Notes under the pieces: generated by a model | What the model was told of the DNA's origin: nothing | Seen by the model: only the letters and a program-made list of their open reading frames with translations | Databases searched by the model: none | Shown here: positions 45,732-55,543 of the stretch, in pieces | How positions within the stretch are numbered: the first letter of the stretch is position 1 | Layout: every line of letters begins with the position of its first letter | DNA from: Polaromonas sp. | GTDB lineage: Bacteria > Pseudomonadota > Gammaproteobacteria > Burkholderiales > Burkholderiaceae_C | Direction: 5' to 3' | DNA: 64,000 nucleotides | Assembly (NCBI RefSeq): GCF_029945895.1 | Contig: NZ_JAQSDL010000014.1 | Coordinates: 18,662 to 82,661, forward strand | Program-made: the position numbers and the translations under genes

Positions 45732-46735
45732 TTGAATTTCGTCGCAAAGCCGGTGGCCTTGCGCGCGGTTTTCTTGGTGTCTGACACCATGTTGTCAAAC
45801 TGAAGCCGCATTTTTTCACCCACCGTCAGCTTGGTGTAGCGACGCTCCCCCTCGCGGCTGAGCTCTTTTTGCAGGGCAAAAACCGATTGCGGTCGGGACA
45901 GGGGATCGAGTGACATGCACCATTCAACCACTTCAATGAGGTTGTCTGAATACACGCCGCGCAAACGGGACAGTGCAAGCGACAGACGGTCTTTTTCAAG
46001 GCGCTGCGGCGCATCATTGGGCGGATAACCCTGCATGGTCGCGTAAATGCAGGCGCCTATCGCGTAAATGTCGGTCCAGGGCCCCATCGACGAATCACGG
46101 CGGTACATCTCGGGCGCGGCAAAACCGGGGGTGTACATGGGCCGGATGAAGTTGCCTTCCTTGCTCAAGACCTCGCGGGCGGCGCCGAAGTCGATCATCA
46201 CGGCCTTGTTGTCGTCAGTCACGAAGATGTTGGCCGGCTTGATGTCCAGGTGCAGCATCTTGTGCTGGTGCACGATGCGCAAGCCGCGCAGGATCTCGTC
46301 AAACAGCGAGCGGATCGTCGACTCGCGAAACACCTTCTGCTTCTTGAGTTCGCGCGCGGTGATGATGAAATCCTGCAGGGTGCCACCCTCCAGGTAGTTC
46401 ATCACCATGTAGACGGTTTCGTTTTCGCGGAAGAAATTGAGCACGCTCACCACGGAAGCGTGCGAGATCTGCGCCAGCGAGCGACCTTCCTCGAAAAAAC
46501 TCTTCAGCCCCAGGCGGTACAGTGAGAGCTTTTCCGGCTGCACCTGCGGCAGCAATTCACCCGGCGGGCGGCTCGCCAGCGAAGACGGCAGGTACTCCTT
46601 GATGGCGACCTGCTGGCCCTCGTTGTCGACGGCCAAGTAAACTACCCCAAACCCGCCGGCCGACAGCTTGCGCACGACGCGATAGCCGCCAATGACGGTA
46701 TCGGGTGGGAGTGGCGCGGGCTTGACCTTTGACAT
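45728..46735 (-). CDS. Hanks-type serine/threonine protein kinase
   Basis: 335 residues. Kinase fold with the Gly-rich loop KLSAGGFGVVY, catalytic K46 (VAIKEYLP), catalytic loop HLDIKPAN (D164, N169; HLD in place of HRD) and DFGAAR (D182). No membrane segment; the C-terminal 40 residues are Lys/Arg-rich (KKTARKATGFATKFK), possibly for binding nucleic acid or membrane. Start at 46735 chosen over the upstream ATG at 46753 for family fit. Heads the kinase-PP2C-rph-rdgB-hemW run, divergent from yicC. Confidence 0.93.
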   Translation of the reverse strand: MSKVKPAPLPPDTVIGGYRVVRKLSAGGFGVVYLAVDNEGQQVAIKEYLPSSLASRPPGELLPQVQPEKLSLYRLGLKSFFEEGRSLAQISHASVVSVLNFFRENETVYMVMNYLEGGTLQDFIITARELKKQKVFRESTIRSLFDEILRGLRIVHQHKMLHLDIKPANIFVTDDNKAVMIDFGAAREVLSKEGNFIRPMYTPGFAAPEMYRRDSSMGPWTDIYAIGACIYATMQGYPPNDAPQRLEKDRLSLALSRLRGVYSDNLIEVVEWCMSLDPLSRPQSVFALQKELSREGERRYTKLTVGEKMRLQFDNMVSDTKKTARKATGFATKFK

Positions 46736-46803
46736 AATTCGGGATTGATGCAAGGTGACGGGATCACCAGGTCCTGTTTACTCTACGAAAAGCGTATTAC
46801 TAA

Positions 46804-47721
46804 ATGTCAGTTTACAGCATGACAGGCTATGCAGCCGTCCAATCCACCCCCGCGCGAAATACCCCTGAAACGGACGCCGGGACGGACGTCAGTGCACGCC
46901 TGGGTGTGGAGATACGCTCGGTCAACAGCCGCTTTCTGGACTTGGCCTTCCGTCTGCCCGATGAATTGCGCCAGGCCGAGCCGGCCCTGCGTGAACTGCT
47001 GACCGGCAAGCTCAAGCGCGGCAAGATAGAAATGCGTGTCTCGCTGGAGAGCAACTCCGGCAGCAACCTGCGTGCCCCGGCGGCCAGCACGCTGCAGCGC
47101 CTGGGCTCCCTGGAAGACACGGTGAAATCCTGGCTGCCCCATGCCGCGGCCCTGAGTGTGGCCGACGTGCTGCGCCTGGCAGGCGGCGAAGACAAAACCA
47201 TTCATGACTACAGTGATGAGTTGCTCAAGCTGTCCAAAAAGGCCCTGAAGGACCTGCTCTCGGCCCGGGAGCGCGAAGGCGCCCGGCTGACGCAGATGCT
47301 GCTGGACCGCACGGCCCAGTTGCGGGCGCTGGCGGCCTCGGCCGTGCCCATGGTGCCCAAACTGGTCGAGCAGCAAAAAATCCGTTTCATGGAGCGCTGG
47401 CAGGAAGCCATGGCGCTGGGCGGCGGCAGTACCCTGCCCGAAGCGGCGCAGGACCGGGCCCTGACGGAAGCCACCTCCTTTGCGATACGCATCGATGTGG
47501 CGGAGGAAATCACGCGTCTGTCCTCCCATCTGGACGAAATCGACCGGCTGCTGGCGGCCGGCGGCGAAGTGGGCAAACGACTCGACTTCCTGATCCAGGA
47601 GCTGCACCGCGAAGCCAACACGCTGGGCTCCAAATCCGGGTCACTGGAACTTACCCATGTCTCGGTGGACATGAAGGTGCTGATCGAGCAGATCCGCGAG
47701 CAGGTCCAGAACATCGAATGA
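46804..47721 (+). CDS. yicC: YicC family endoribonuclease
   Basis: 305 residues. [12 protein letters not shown] at the N-terminus, [22 protein letters not shown] and the C-terminal [18 protein letters not shown] are family hallmarks; [13 protein letters not shown] and [21 protein letters not shown] lie before them. YicC proteins are RNases acting on structured RNA in E. coli. An extra acidic/Thr-rich stretch (residues 15-32) follows the N-terminal motif. Heads yicC-gmk-rpoZ-spoT. Confidence 0.93.
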   Translation: MSVYSMTGYAAVQSTPARNTPETDAGTDVSARLGVEIRSVNSRFLDLAFRLPDELRQAEPALRELLTGKLKRGKIEMRVSLESNSGSNLRAPAASTLQRLGSLEDTVKSWLPHAAALSVADVLRLAGGEDKTIHDYSDELLKLSKKALKDLLSAREREGARLTQMLLDRTAQLRALAASAVPMVPKLVEQQKIRFMERWQEAMALGGGSTLPEAAQDRALTEATSFAIRIDVAEEITRLSSHLDEIDRLLAAGGEVGKRLDFLIQELHREANTLGSKSGSLELTHVSVDMKVLIEQIREQVQNIE

Positions 47722-47726
47722 AACAG

Positions 47727-47781
47727 GGCCCCCACGCTCCCCCACTTCGTGTGGGTCGCTGCCCCCCGAGGGGGCCGGCCT
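47727..47781 (-). repeat. CCCCCTCGGGGGGCAG-type intergenic repeat, copy 2
   Basis: Reverse complement reads GGCCCCCTCGGGGGGCAGCGACCCAC...GCGTGGGGGC, matching the copy at 31346. It lies between yicC and gmk and contains a strong CCCCC/GGGGG hairpin. Confidence 0.6.
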
Positions 47782-47833
47782 TGCTCGGGGCGGCCCTTCG
47801 CGGCGGCCGCGTGCTCAGAACAAAGGATCACTG

Positions 47834-48454
47834 ATGGATTACCCCGGAAACCTGTTCGTTGTCGCCGCGCCCAGTGGCGCCGGCAAATCCAGTCTGGTCA
47901 AGGCCCTGATGGAGCTCGATGCGCGGGTGCAACCGGCGGTGTCACATACCACCCGGCCGCCCCGCGGGCAGGAAAAACATGGCCGCGAATATTTCTTTAT
48001 TTCGTCGGAGGAGTTTGACGGCATGGTGCTGCGGGACTCCTTCCTGGAATGGGCCCATGTCCATGGCCAGCGTTACGGCACGTCGCGGCAGACGATCGAG
48101 GAACGCGTGGCGACCGGTGCCGATGTCATCCTGGAAATCGATTTTCAGGGAGCGATCAACATCAAGCGCATTTTCAGCAACGCGGTCCTGATCTTCATCC
48201 TGCCGCCCAGCTGGGAAGAGTTGCGCTCGCGGCTGGAGCGCCGCGGCGAGGATACGCCGGAAGTGATCGAACTGCGCCTGAAAAATGCGGCCATCGAGAT
48301 GGCTCAGGCCCGCGAATTCGATTTCGTTATAATCAACGAGTTATTTGAACGAGCGGTTTTTGACCTGAAAACCATTGTTCATGCCCAGCGGCTCAAGTTT
48401 GCAGCCCAAAGACGTGCCCGCGCCGAGACCTTCAAGGCCCTGCATATTGACTGA
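47834..48454 (+). CDS. gmk: Guanylate kinase
   Basis: 206 residues. Converts GMP to GDP with ATP. P-loop [51 protein letters not shown] and [17 protein letters not shown] are diagnostic. Cytoplasmic. Its product feeds the GTP pool used by SpoT two genes on. Separated from yicC by a repeat-bearing spacer and from rpoZ by 44 bases. Confidence 0.96.
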   Translation: MDYPGNLFVVAAPSGAGKSSLVKALMELDARVQPAVSHTTRPPRGQEKHGREYFFISSEEFDGMVLRDSFLEWAHVHGQRYGTSRQTIEERVATGADVILEIDFQGAINIKRIFSNAVLIFILPPSWEELRSRLERRGEDTPEVIELRLKNAAIEMAQAREFDFVIINELFERAVFDLKTIVHAQRLKFAAQRRARAETFKALHID

Positions 48455-48498
48455 CCTGCTGCTTCATCCCCCCCATTGCGTTTAACCCGGAGATCATC

Positions 48499-48702
48499 AT
48501 GGCCCGCATCACTGTTGAAGACTGCCTGGAAAAAATTCCCAACCGCTTCCAGCTCGTTCTGGCCGCGACCTACCGCGCCCGCATGCTCAGCCAGGGCCAT
48601 GCACCCAAGATCGAAAGCAAGAACAAGCCGGGCGTGACCGCCTTGCGCGAAATTGCCGAAGGCAAAATTGGCCTCGAAATGCTGAAAAAGGTTCCAGGCT
48701 GA
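48499..48702 (+). CDS. rpoZ: RNA polymerase omega subunit
   Basis: 67 residues. Omega helps fold beta-prime and forms part of one ppGpp-binding site. [23 protein letters not shown] and [21 protein letters not shown] are the family sequence. CGGAGA lies 7 bases before the ATG. Followed at once by an intrinsic terminator, so spoT may need its own promoter or readthrough. Confidence 0.97.
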   Translation: MARITVEDCLEKIPNRFQLVLAATYRARMLSQGHAPKIESKNKPGVTALREIAEGKIGLEMLKKVPG

Positions 48703-48726
48703 GGTTCTTTCCCCTATCCTCCAAAG

Positions 48727-48749
48727 AGCACCGTCCGCGGTGCTTTTTT
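48727..48749 (+). terminator. Intrinsic terminator after rpoZ
   Basis: AGCACCG-TCCG-CGGTGCT, a perfect 7-bp stem (48727-48733 with 48738-48744), followed by T6 and G. It lies 24 bases after the rpoZ stop and 67 before the spoT start. Confidence 0.88.
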
Positions 48750-48815
48750 GTTTGCTCAACGTCGTGGAATGCCCGCTTTTTGTACGTTTTATCGGCACCG
48801 CGATACATTTAAGCC

Positions 48816-51062
48816 ATGAGCGCCCTGGATTTCCCCATCGCAAGCACCCAGTCCACGCCGGCTGCCGCAAATGCAGCCGCGGCGAGTTTTGCTGCGCTGA
48901 CGGCCAGGCTGGACTACATGAGCGCCGAGGACGTCAACAACGTCCGGACCGCTTACCGCTTTGCCGATGAAGCGCATCTGGGCCAAATCCGCAACGGCGG
49001 CCTGCCCTATATCACCCATCCGATCGCGGTAGCGCAGCAGTGCGCCGAATGGAAGCTGGACGCCCAGGCCCTGATGGCCGCCCTGCTGCACGATGCGATC
49101 GAGGACTGCGGCGTCACCAAACCGGAGCTGATCGAGCGTTTCGGCGCGCCGGTCGCGGAACTGGTGGACGGGCTGACCAAGCTGGAAAAGCTGGAGTTCA
49201 ACACCCGCGAGGAAAACCAGGCCGAATCGTTTCGCAAGATGCTGCTGGCGATGGCGCGTGATGTCCGCGTCATCCTGATCAAGCTGGCCGACCGCAGCCA
49301 CAACATGCGCACACTCGGCGACGTGCCGCGCAGCAAGTGGCAACGCATCTCCCGCGAGACCCTCGACATCTATGCGCCGATTGCGCACCGCCTTGGCCTG
49401 AACGCCACCTACCGCGAGTTGCAGGACCTGGCCTTCCAGCACCTGTACCCCTGGCGGTATGCCACGCTGACCAAGGCCCTGGCCCGTGCCCGCGGCCGCC
49501 GGCGCGACGTGATCAAGCGTGTCCAGTCCGAAGTGGAAGCAGCGTTTGCCGGCGCCGGCATCCAGGTGCATATCTACGGGCGCGAAAAAGCCCTCTATTC
49601 GATCTATCGCAAGATGGATGAAAAACACCTGTCGTTTGCGCAGGTAACGGACATCTACGGCTTTCGCGTCATTGTTGCCAGCGTCACGGCCTGCTACACC
49701 GCCATGGGCGTGCTGCACCAGCTCTACAAGCCGCTGCCAGGCAAGTTCAAGGACTACATCGCGATTCCCAAGGTCAACGGCTACCAGTCGCTGCACACCA
49801 CGCTGGTCGGCCCCTTCGGCACCAACATCGAATTCCAGATGCGTACCGAGGCCATGCACATCGTGGCCGAATCCGGCGTTGCTGCGCACTGGCTCTACAA
49901 AGCCACCGATCCGGACAGCGACGCATCGCAGCGGCTGGGCACCCAGTGGCTGCAGTCCCTGCTCGATATCCAGCATGAGACGCGGGATGCCGCCGAGTTC
50001 TGGGACCACGTCAAGATCGACCTGTTCCCCGACGCCGTGTATGTGTTCACGCCGAAAAGCCAGATCATGGCCATGCCACGCGGCGCAACGATTGTCGATT
50101 TCGCCTACGCCATCCACAGCGACGTGGGGCACCGCGCCGTGGCCGCCAAGGTCAACGGCGAGCAGGTTCCGCTGCGCTCGGAGCTGCACAACGGCGACGT
50201 GATCGAGATCATCACCGCGTCTGTCTCCAGCCCCAACCCCGCCTGGCTGGGTTTTGTGCGCACCGGCAAGGCCCGGTCAAAAATCCGCCATCACCTCAAA
50301 ACTATGGCCCTGAGCGAGTCGCAGGACCTGGGCGAGAAAATGCTGGCGCAAGCCTTGCGGGCCGAGGGCATTGATCGCGAGCGGCTGTCCGAGGATGACG
50401 ACGCCCATCACGCCACCTGGGAAAAAATCCTGCGCTTCAGCGGCAACCGCACGCGCGCCGAGTTGCTGACCGACATCGGCCTGGGCAAACGCATCGCCAG
50501 CATGATCGCCAAACGAATCGTCACCCTGCTGGCGGAAACCGGCGAAAAGCCGGACCCCTTGCTGATGAGCCGCGAGCGTTACACCGCACACGAGTCGATT
50601 TCCCAGGGTGCGCTGGTGCTGGACGGCAGCGAAGGCGCCTCGGTGAAGTTTGCCCCGTGTTGTCGTCCCATCCCAGGCGATGCCATCGTGGGTTATCTGG
50701 GCCGCGGTGAAGGCCTGGTGGTCCACACGGACGACTGTGCCGTCGCCAAAAAGCTGCAGCACCGCGACAGCGAGCGCTTCATTGCAGTCGACTGGTCGGA
50801 CGAACCCACCCGTGCGTTTGAAACCGGCCTGCTGGTCACGGTCACCAATGGCAAAGGCGTGCTTGCACGCGTGGCCTCTGCGTTGGCCGCCGCCGAGGCC
50901 GACATCACCCGGGTCGACATGGGACAGGAGCCGGCGCAGGACGCCACTGACCTGCGCTTTGATGTGGCCGTGCGTGACCGCATTCACCTGGCGTCGGTCA
51001 TGCGCAGCGTCAAGCGCACCCCCTCGGTCCTGCGCGTCCAGCGCGCCAAACCAGGCGTCTGA
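48816..51062 (+). CDS. spoT: Bifunctional (p)ppGpp synthetase/hydrolase SpoT
   Basis: 748 residues. The N-terminal HD hydrolase is intact (ITHP with H68, LLHDAIED with H92/D93, DRSHNMRTLGDV), so it can degrade ppGpp. The synthetase domain follows (GREKALYSIYRKM, DIYGFRVIV, FKDYIAIPKVNGYQSLHT, EFQMRTEAMH), then TGS (FTPKSQIMAMPRGATIVDFAYAIH), a zinc-finger-like helical region (KFAPCCRPIPGDAIVG) and ACT at the C-terminus. This is the stringent-response enzyme; the gmk-rpoZ-spoT linkage is classic. Confidence 0.96.
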   Translation: MSALDFPIASTQSTPAAANAAAASFAALTARLDYMSAEDVNNVRTAYRFADEAHLGQIRNGGLPYITHPIAVAQQCAEWKLDAQALMAALLHDAIEDCGVTKPELIERFGAPVAELVDGLTKLEKLEFNTREENQAESFRKMLLAMARDVRVILIKLADRSHNMRTLGDVPRSKWQRISRETLDIYAPIAHRLGLNATYRELQDLAFQHLYPWRYATLTKALARARGRRRDVIKRVQSEVEAAFAGAGIQVHIYGREKALYSIYRKMDEKHLSFAQVTDIYGFRVIVASVTACYTAMGVLHQLYKPLPGKFKDYIAIPKVNGYQSLHTTLVGPFGTNIEFQMRTEAMHIVAESGVAAHWLYKATDPDSDASQRLGTQWLQSLLDIQHETRDAAEFWDHVKIDLFPDAVYVFTPKSQIMAMPRGATIVDFAYAIHSDVGHRAVAAKVNGEQVPLRSELHNGDVIEIITASVSSPNPAWLGFVRTGKARSKIRHHLKTMALSESQDLGEKMLAQALRAEGIDRERLSEDDDAHHATWEKILRFSGNRTRAELLTDIGLGKRIASMIAKRIVTLLAETGEKPDPLLMSRERYTAHESISQGALVLDGSEGASVKFAPCCRPIPGDAIVGYLGRGEGLVVHTDDCAVAKKLQHRDSERFIAVDWSDEPTRAFETGLLVTVTNGKGVLARVASALAAAEADITRVDMGQEPAQDATDLRFDVAVRDRIHLASVMRSVKRTPSVLRVQRAKPGV

Positions 51063-51084
51063 ACCGCCCCGCTGGCGGGTTACC

Positions 51085-51663
51085 TCATGAGCGGTGCTGC
51101 CCGCCGCGGGCATCCGGTGCCGGGTAACTGACCTGCATCACCTCGATGTCCTTGAGCCCGCCCGGGGTGGCCAGCTTCACCTCATCGCCAACCCGCGCCT
51201 TCAGCAAGGCACGGGCAATGGGTGATATCCAGCTGACCTGATTGCGCGCACTGTCCGCCTCGTCAATGCCCAGAATGGTCACGGTTTGCCCGGAACCGCT
51301 GCTGTCGATGTAGCTCACCGTGGCGCCAAAAAACACCTGGTCGCTGCCATGGTGAACCGCCGGGTCGGAAATTTCGGCAATTTCCAGCCGCTTGGTCAAA
51401 AACCGGATGCGCCGGTCGATCTCGCGCAACCGCTTCTTGCCGTAGTGGTAGTCGCCGTTTTCGGAGCGGTCGCCGTTGCTGGCAGCCCAGTGAACCACTT
51501 CCACCACCTTGGGACGCTCGTTGTCGATCAGGTCCAGCAACTCGTCCTTGAGCCGGGCGTAACCGTCGGGAGTGATGTAGTTTTTGCCGCCCGCAGGCAA
51601 CGACGGCAACGACAGCTCGTCATCGTCGTCCGCGTCGGTTTCTTTGGTGAAGGCTTTGCTCAT
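51085..51663 (-). CDS. greB: Transcription elongation factor GreB
   Basis: 192 residues. Rescues backtracked RNA polymerase by stimulating transcript cleavage. The N-terminal coiled coil with acidic tip (NGDRSENGDYHYGKKRLREIDRRIRFLTKRLE) has the GreB-type sequence, and the C-terminal FKBP-like domain contains DEVKLATPGG. Both ends are extended: an acidic N-terminus (DADDDDELSLPSLPAGG) and about 15 residues at the C-terminus. Convergent with spoT. Confidence 0.94.
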   Translation of the reverse strand: MSKAFTKETDADDDDELSLPSLPAGGKNYITPDGYARLKDELLDLIDNERPKVVEVVHWAASNGDRSENGDYHYGKKRLREIDRRIRFLTKRLEIAEISDPAVHHGSDQVFFGATVSYIDSSGSGQTVTILGIDEADSARNQVSWISPIARALLKARVGDEVKLATPGGLKDIEVMQVSYPAPDARGGQHRS

Positions 51664-51710
51664 GGGCGACTGAAGCAGTCAAAACGTGTCCACATCGGGA
51701 CATCGTAACG

Positions 51711-51743
51711 AAAAAGCCCTGGAACCTCTCGGTTCCAGGGCTT
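51711..51743 (-). terminator. Intrinsic terminator of the tRNA pair
   Basis: On the minus strand AAGCCCTGGAACC-GAGA-GGTTCCAGGGCTT (13-bp perfect stem) followed by TTT. It lies 6 bases after the tRNA-Arg CCA end. Confidence 0.85.
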
Positions 51744-51749
51744 GACGTT

Positions 51750-51826
51750 TGGTGCGGCTGGCAGGAATTGAACCCACGACCCCTTGGTTCGTAGCCAAGT
51801 ACTCTATCCAACTGAGCTACAGCCGC
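51750..51826 (-). tRNA. tRNA-Arg (anticodon ACG)
   Basis: 77 bases including encoded CCA. Acceptor GCGGCTG/CAGCCGC, D arm AGCTCAGTTGGATAGAG, anticodon loop CTACGAA giving ACG, T loop TTCAATT. Confidence 0.95.
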
Positions 51827-51856
51827 TAAGCCTCGAATTATAGCCTATTAATTGGG

Positions 51857-51933
51857 TGGTAGGGCGTCACAGACTTGAACTGTGGACCAAAGGATTATGA
51901 GTCCTCTGCTCTAACCAACTGAGCTAACGCCCC
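51857..51933 (-). tRNA. tRNA with CAT anticodon (Met elongator or Ile2)
   Basis: 77 bases including CCA. Acceptor GGGGCGT/ACGCCCT opens with a G-U pair; anticodon stem-loop GGACTCATAATCC. Initiator features are absent. CAT anticodons also occur in tRNA-Ile2, where C34 is changed to lysidine; the TTTGGTC after the anticodon stem recalls Ile2, so identity is left open. Confidence 0.9.
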
Positions 51934-51959
51934 ACGTCGCCAGCAGGGATTGTAAGCCG

Positions 51960-52979
51960 CTACTTGCTGTGGTTCAGTGCGCTGCTGACCATCTTGGCCG
52001 TGATGTCGACGATCTGGATCATTTTTTCATAAGGCATGCGCATGGGGCCGATCACGCCCAGGGTGCCCACGACTTTCCCGTCCACCTCGTAGGGTGCGGT
52101 CACGATGGACAGCTCCTGGTAGGGCACAACCTGGCTTTCGCCGCCGATGTAGATGCGCACACCCTCGGCGCGGCTGGACACGTCAAGCAGACGCATGAGC
52201 TGGGCTTTCTGCTCGAACAGGTCGAACAGCTTGCGCAGGTTGCCCATGTCGCTGGAAAAATCGCTGACCGCCAGCAGGTTGCGTTCACCCGAGATCACCA
52301 CCTCGTCGCGCGACTCGATCGCCTCGGTGCTGACCTGCACGGCCGCCTGCATCAGGCTGGCGATCTCGCCGCGCAGGGCCTCCACCTCATTGCCCAGGCG
52401 CTCGCGCACCTCTTCAATCGCCATGCCGGCGTAGTGCGAATTGAGGAAGTTGGCCGCTTCGATGAGCTCGCTCTGGGTGTAGTCGGTTTCGGTGAAGATG
52501 ACACGGTTCTGCACGTCGCCGTCGGGCGAAACAATGATGACCAGGATGCGTTTTTCGGACAGGCGCAAAAATTCGATGTGGCGGAACACCGACGTGCGGC
52601 GCGGTGCCATCACGACACCGACAAACTGCGACAGGTCCGACAGGATGTTGGCAGCGTTGCTGAAAACCTTCTGCGGCTGGTCCGGTGCCAGACGGGGGGT
52701 GCCCAACGCGCCGAGGGCCGAATACTGGTCGCGCTGCATCGTCAGCATGGTGTCCACAAACAGGCGGTAGCCGCGGGCGGTCGGAATGCGACCGGCCGAG
52801 GTGTGCGGGCTGACGATCAGGCCCAGATCCTCCAGGTCGCTCATGACATTGCGTATGGTCGCCGGCGAGAGGTCCAGTCCGGAGGCTTTGGACAGGGTGC
52901 GCGAGCCGACCGGTTGACCGTCGGCGATGTAACGCTCCACGAGCGCTTTTAACAACAGTCGGGCACGTTCATCAAGCAT
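51960..52979 (-). CDS. hrcA: Heat-inducible transcription repressor HrcA
   Basis: 339 residues. Represses groE/dnaK-type operons through CIRCE. The N-terminal winged-helix ([46 protein letters not shown]) and the C-terminal domain ([15 protein letters not shown]) match the family. No CIRCE element is seen in the 48-base gap to nadK. Divergent from nadK, as in other betaproteobacteria. Confidence 0.95.
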   Translation of the reverse strand: MLDERARLLLKALVERYIADGQPVGSRTLSKASGLDLSPATIRNVMSDLEDLGLIVSPHTSAGRIPTARGYRLFVDTMLTMQRDQYSALGALGTPRLAPDQPQKVFSNAANILSDLSQFVGVVMAPRRTSVFRHIEFLRLSEKRILVIIVSPDGDVQNRVIFTETDYTQSELIEAANFLNSHYAGMAIEEVRERLGNEVEALRGEIASLMQAAVQVSTEAIESRDEVVISGERNLLAVSDFSSDMGNLRKLFDLFEQKAQLMRLLDVSSRAEGVRIYIGGESQVVPYQELSIVTAPYEVDGKVVGTLGVIGPMRMPYEKMIQIVDITAKMVSSALNHSK

Positions 52980-53027
52980 GAAGCCATTCTACGAAGCTTG
53001 GCAAGAATGTTGTGATGTAATTTGCCG

Positions 53028-53903
53028 ATGAAGTCGCAATTTCGTCACGTCGCCCTGATCGGGAAGTACCACGCGCAGGGTTCACGCTCGGCGCTGGAGG
53101 AAATTGCCGGCTTCCTGCACACGCAGGGCTGCGAGGTCACGCTGGAAAAAGACACGGCCAGCAACACCGGCCTGATGCACTACCCGGTGCTCGATGTAGC
53201 CGGCGTCGGCGCGCATTGCGACCTCGCACTGGTGGTCGGTGGCGACGGCACCATGCTGGGCATAGGACGGCAGCTGGCCCAGTTCGGTGTGCCGCTGGTC
53301 GGCATCAACCAGGGCCGGCTGGGTTTCATCACCGACATCGCGTTCGAGGATTTCCAGACAGCACTCGAGCCCATGCTGCGCGGCGAATACGAGGAAGACC
53401 GGCGCTGGATGATGCAGGCCGAGGTCATGCGCGACGGCCGCTGCGTCTTCAGCGCCACCGCCATGAACGACGTGGTCGTCAACCGCGGTGCCACGGCCGG
53501 CATGGTCGAGCTCAGGGTCGAAGTCGATGGCCGTTTTGTGGCCAACCAGCGCGCCGACGGCCTGATCATTTCCACGCCGACAGGTTCCACCGCCTATGCG
53601 CTGTCGGCCGGCGGCCCGCTGCTGCATCCCTCGATTTCCGGCTGGGTCATGGTGCCGATCGCGCCGCACACGCTGTCGAACCGGCCCATCGTGCTGCCCG
53701 ACACGGGCGAGGTCACCGTGGAAATTGTCGCGGGCCGGGATGCCAGCGCCAATTTCGACATGCAGTCGCTGGCCAGCCTGCTGCACGGCGACCGCATCAC
53801 GGTGCGGCGCTCGAAGTACCAGATGCGCTTTCTGCATCCCAGAGGCTGGAGCTACTTCGACACCTTGCGCAAAAAACTTCACTGGAATGAAGGTGCGGTA
53901 TGA
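53028..53903 (+). CDS. nadK: NAD kinase
   Basis: 291 residues. Makes NADP+ from NAD+ and ATP. GGDGT motif at residues 71-75 with D73, [22 protein letters not shown] and [20 protein letters not shown] are diagnostic. The ATG at 53028 was chosen over the in-frame TTG two codons upstream. Its TGA overlaps the recN ATG. Confidence 0.96.
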   Translation: MKSQFRHVALIGKYHAQGSRSALEEIAGFLHTQGCEVTLEKDTASNTGLMHYPVLDVAGVGAHCDLALVVGGDGTMLGIGRQLAQFGVPLVGINQGRLGFITDIAFEDFQTALEPMLRGEYEEDRRWMMQAEVMRDGRCVFSATAMNDVVVNRGATAGMVELRVEVDGRFVANQRADGLIISTPTGSTAYALSAGGPLLHPSISGWVMVPIAPHTLSNRPIVLPDTGEVTVEIVAGRDASANFDMQSLASLLHGDRITVRRSKYQMRFLHPRGWSYFDTLRKKLHWNEGAV

Positions 53904-55543
53904 GCCTTAAGAACATCGCCCTGCGCGACTTTGTCATCGTGCGTGAACTCGCGCTGGACCTGGACAGCGGCTTCACCGTCCTCACCGGCGAAACCGGCGC
54001 CGGCAAATCCATCCTCATCGACGCCCTGCAACTGGCCCTGGGCGCTCGTGCCGACGCGGGTGTGGTGCGCGAGGGCGCGCAGCGCTGCGAGATCAGTGCC
54101 ACCTTCGACGCGCCGGCCGCACTGGCCGGCTGGCTGGACCAGGCCGGCTTTGCAACCGAAGACGACTTGCTGCTGCGCCGCACGATTGATGCCCAGGGCA
54201 AAAGCCGGGCCTGGATCAACGGCAGCCCGGCCACGGCCACCCAGCTGCGCGAGATCGCCGACCTGCTGGTCGACATCCACGGCCAGCATGCCTGGCAAAG
54301 CCTGACCCGTCCCGATGCGGTGCGCGGCCTGCTCGACGCCTACGCCGGTGTCCCGGCGCAGGCGCTGGCGCAGCCCTGGCAGGCCTGGCGCAGTGCGCAC
54401 AAGGCCCTGTATGACGCGCGCGCGGCGCAGGACAGCCTGCAGCGCGAGCGCGAACGCCTGGCCTGGCAGATCAGCGAGCTCGACAAGCTGGCACCGGGCG
54501 ATCAGGAATGGGAAGAACTCAACACCCAGCACAGCCGGCTGTCCAATGTGCAGTCCCTGCGCGATGCAGTGCAGACCGCGGTCGATGCGCTGCAGGAGTC
54601 CGATGACAATGCCAGTGCCCTGCTGGGCCGTGCTCTCACGGCGCTACAGAATCAGGAGCATATTGAACCCGAATTCAAAGGGCTGACCGAGGTTTTAAGC
54701 AGTGCCCTGGCACAGGTGGAAGATGCCGTGCATTCGCTGCACGGCTACGCCCGGCATGCCGAGCTGGAACCGCAACGGCTCGCCGAACTCGACGAACGCC
54801 TTTCGCTGTGGGTCAGCCTGGCGAGGCGTTACAAGCGCACGCCGGCCGAGCTGCCGGAACTGCTGGCCGGCTGGCGCAGCGAGCTGCAGAAACTCGATGC
54901 GGCAGCCGACCTCGTGGGCCTGGAAAAAACCGAGCAGATGACCCGCACCGCTTACATGGAAGCAGCGCGCCAGCTGTCCAAAGCCCGCAGCAAGGCCGCG
55001 CCCCTGCTGGCCAAAGCCATCACGCAGGCGATGCAGGGCCTGGGCATGCAGGGCGGCCGATTCGAAGTGGCGCTGGGCAAGCTAGAGCAGCCCGCGCAGC
55101 ATGGCCTGGAGCAGGCAGAATTTCTGGTGGCCGGCCACAGCGGCAGCACACCGCGGCCGGTCGGCAAGGTCGCCTCGGGCGGCGAGTTGTCGCGCATTGC
55201 ACTGGCCATTGCGGTGACCACCAGCCAGCTCGGTCAGGCGCAGACCCTGATTTTTGACGAAGTGGATTCGGGTGTCGGCGGCGCGGTGGCCGAAACCGTG
55301 GGCCGGCTGATGAAGCAACTCGGCAAGGACCGGCAGGTCATGGCCGTCACCCACCTGCCCCAGGTCGCAGCCTGTGCCGACCATCACCTGATGGTGGCCA
55401 AACGTCCGGACAAGGGCCAGACCGTGAGCACCGTCGAACTGGTCCACAGCGAGCAGCGGGTGGCCGAGGTGGCCCGCATGCTGGGCGGCGAAAAACTCTC
55501 TGGCACCACCCTGGCCCATGCCAAGGAAATGCTGGGCCAATGA
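53900..55543 (+). CDS. recN: DNA repair protein RecN
   Basis: 547 residues, SMC-like protein of double-strand-break repair. Walker [15 protein letters not shown] at residues 30-40, a long coiled-coil middle region (about 150-370), the ABC signature [15 protein letters not shown] and Walker [15 protein letters not shown] near the C-terminus are intact. Overlaps nadK and rapZ by 4 bases at each end, so the three are translationally coupled. No obvious LexA box was found upstream. Confidence 0.96.
   Translation: MSLKNIALRDFVIVRELALDLDSGFTVLTGETGAGKSILIDALQLALGARADAGVVREGAQRCEISATFDAPAALAGWLDQAGFATEDDLLLRRTIDAQGKSRAWINGSPATATQLREIADLLVDIHGQHAWQSLTRPDAVRGLLDAYAGVPAQALAQPWQAWRSAHKALYDARAAQDSLQRERERLAWQISELDKLAPGDQEWEELNTQHSRLSNVQSLRDAVQTAVDALQESDDNASALLGRALTALQNQEHIEPEFKGLTEVLSSALAQVEDAVHSLHGYARHAELEPQRLAELDERLSLWVSLARRYKRTPAELPELLAGWRSELQKLDAAADLVGLEKTEQMTRTAYMEAARQLSKARSKAAPLLAKAITQAMQGLGMQGGRFEVALGKLEQPAQHGLEQAEFLVAGHSGSTPRPVGKVASGGELSRIALAIAVTTSQLGQAQTLIFDEVDSGVGGAVAETVGRLMKQLGKDRQVMAVTHLPQVAACADHHLMVAKRPDKGQTVSTVELVHSEQRVAEVARMLGGEKLSGTTLAHAKEMLGQ

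Noticed and set aside
52980..53027. CIRCE operator between hrcA and nadK
   Set aside because: No TTAGCACTC-N9-GAGTGCTAA-like inverted repeat is present in the 48 bases.
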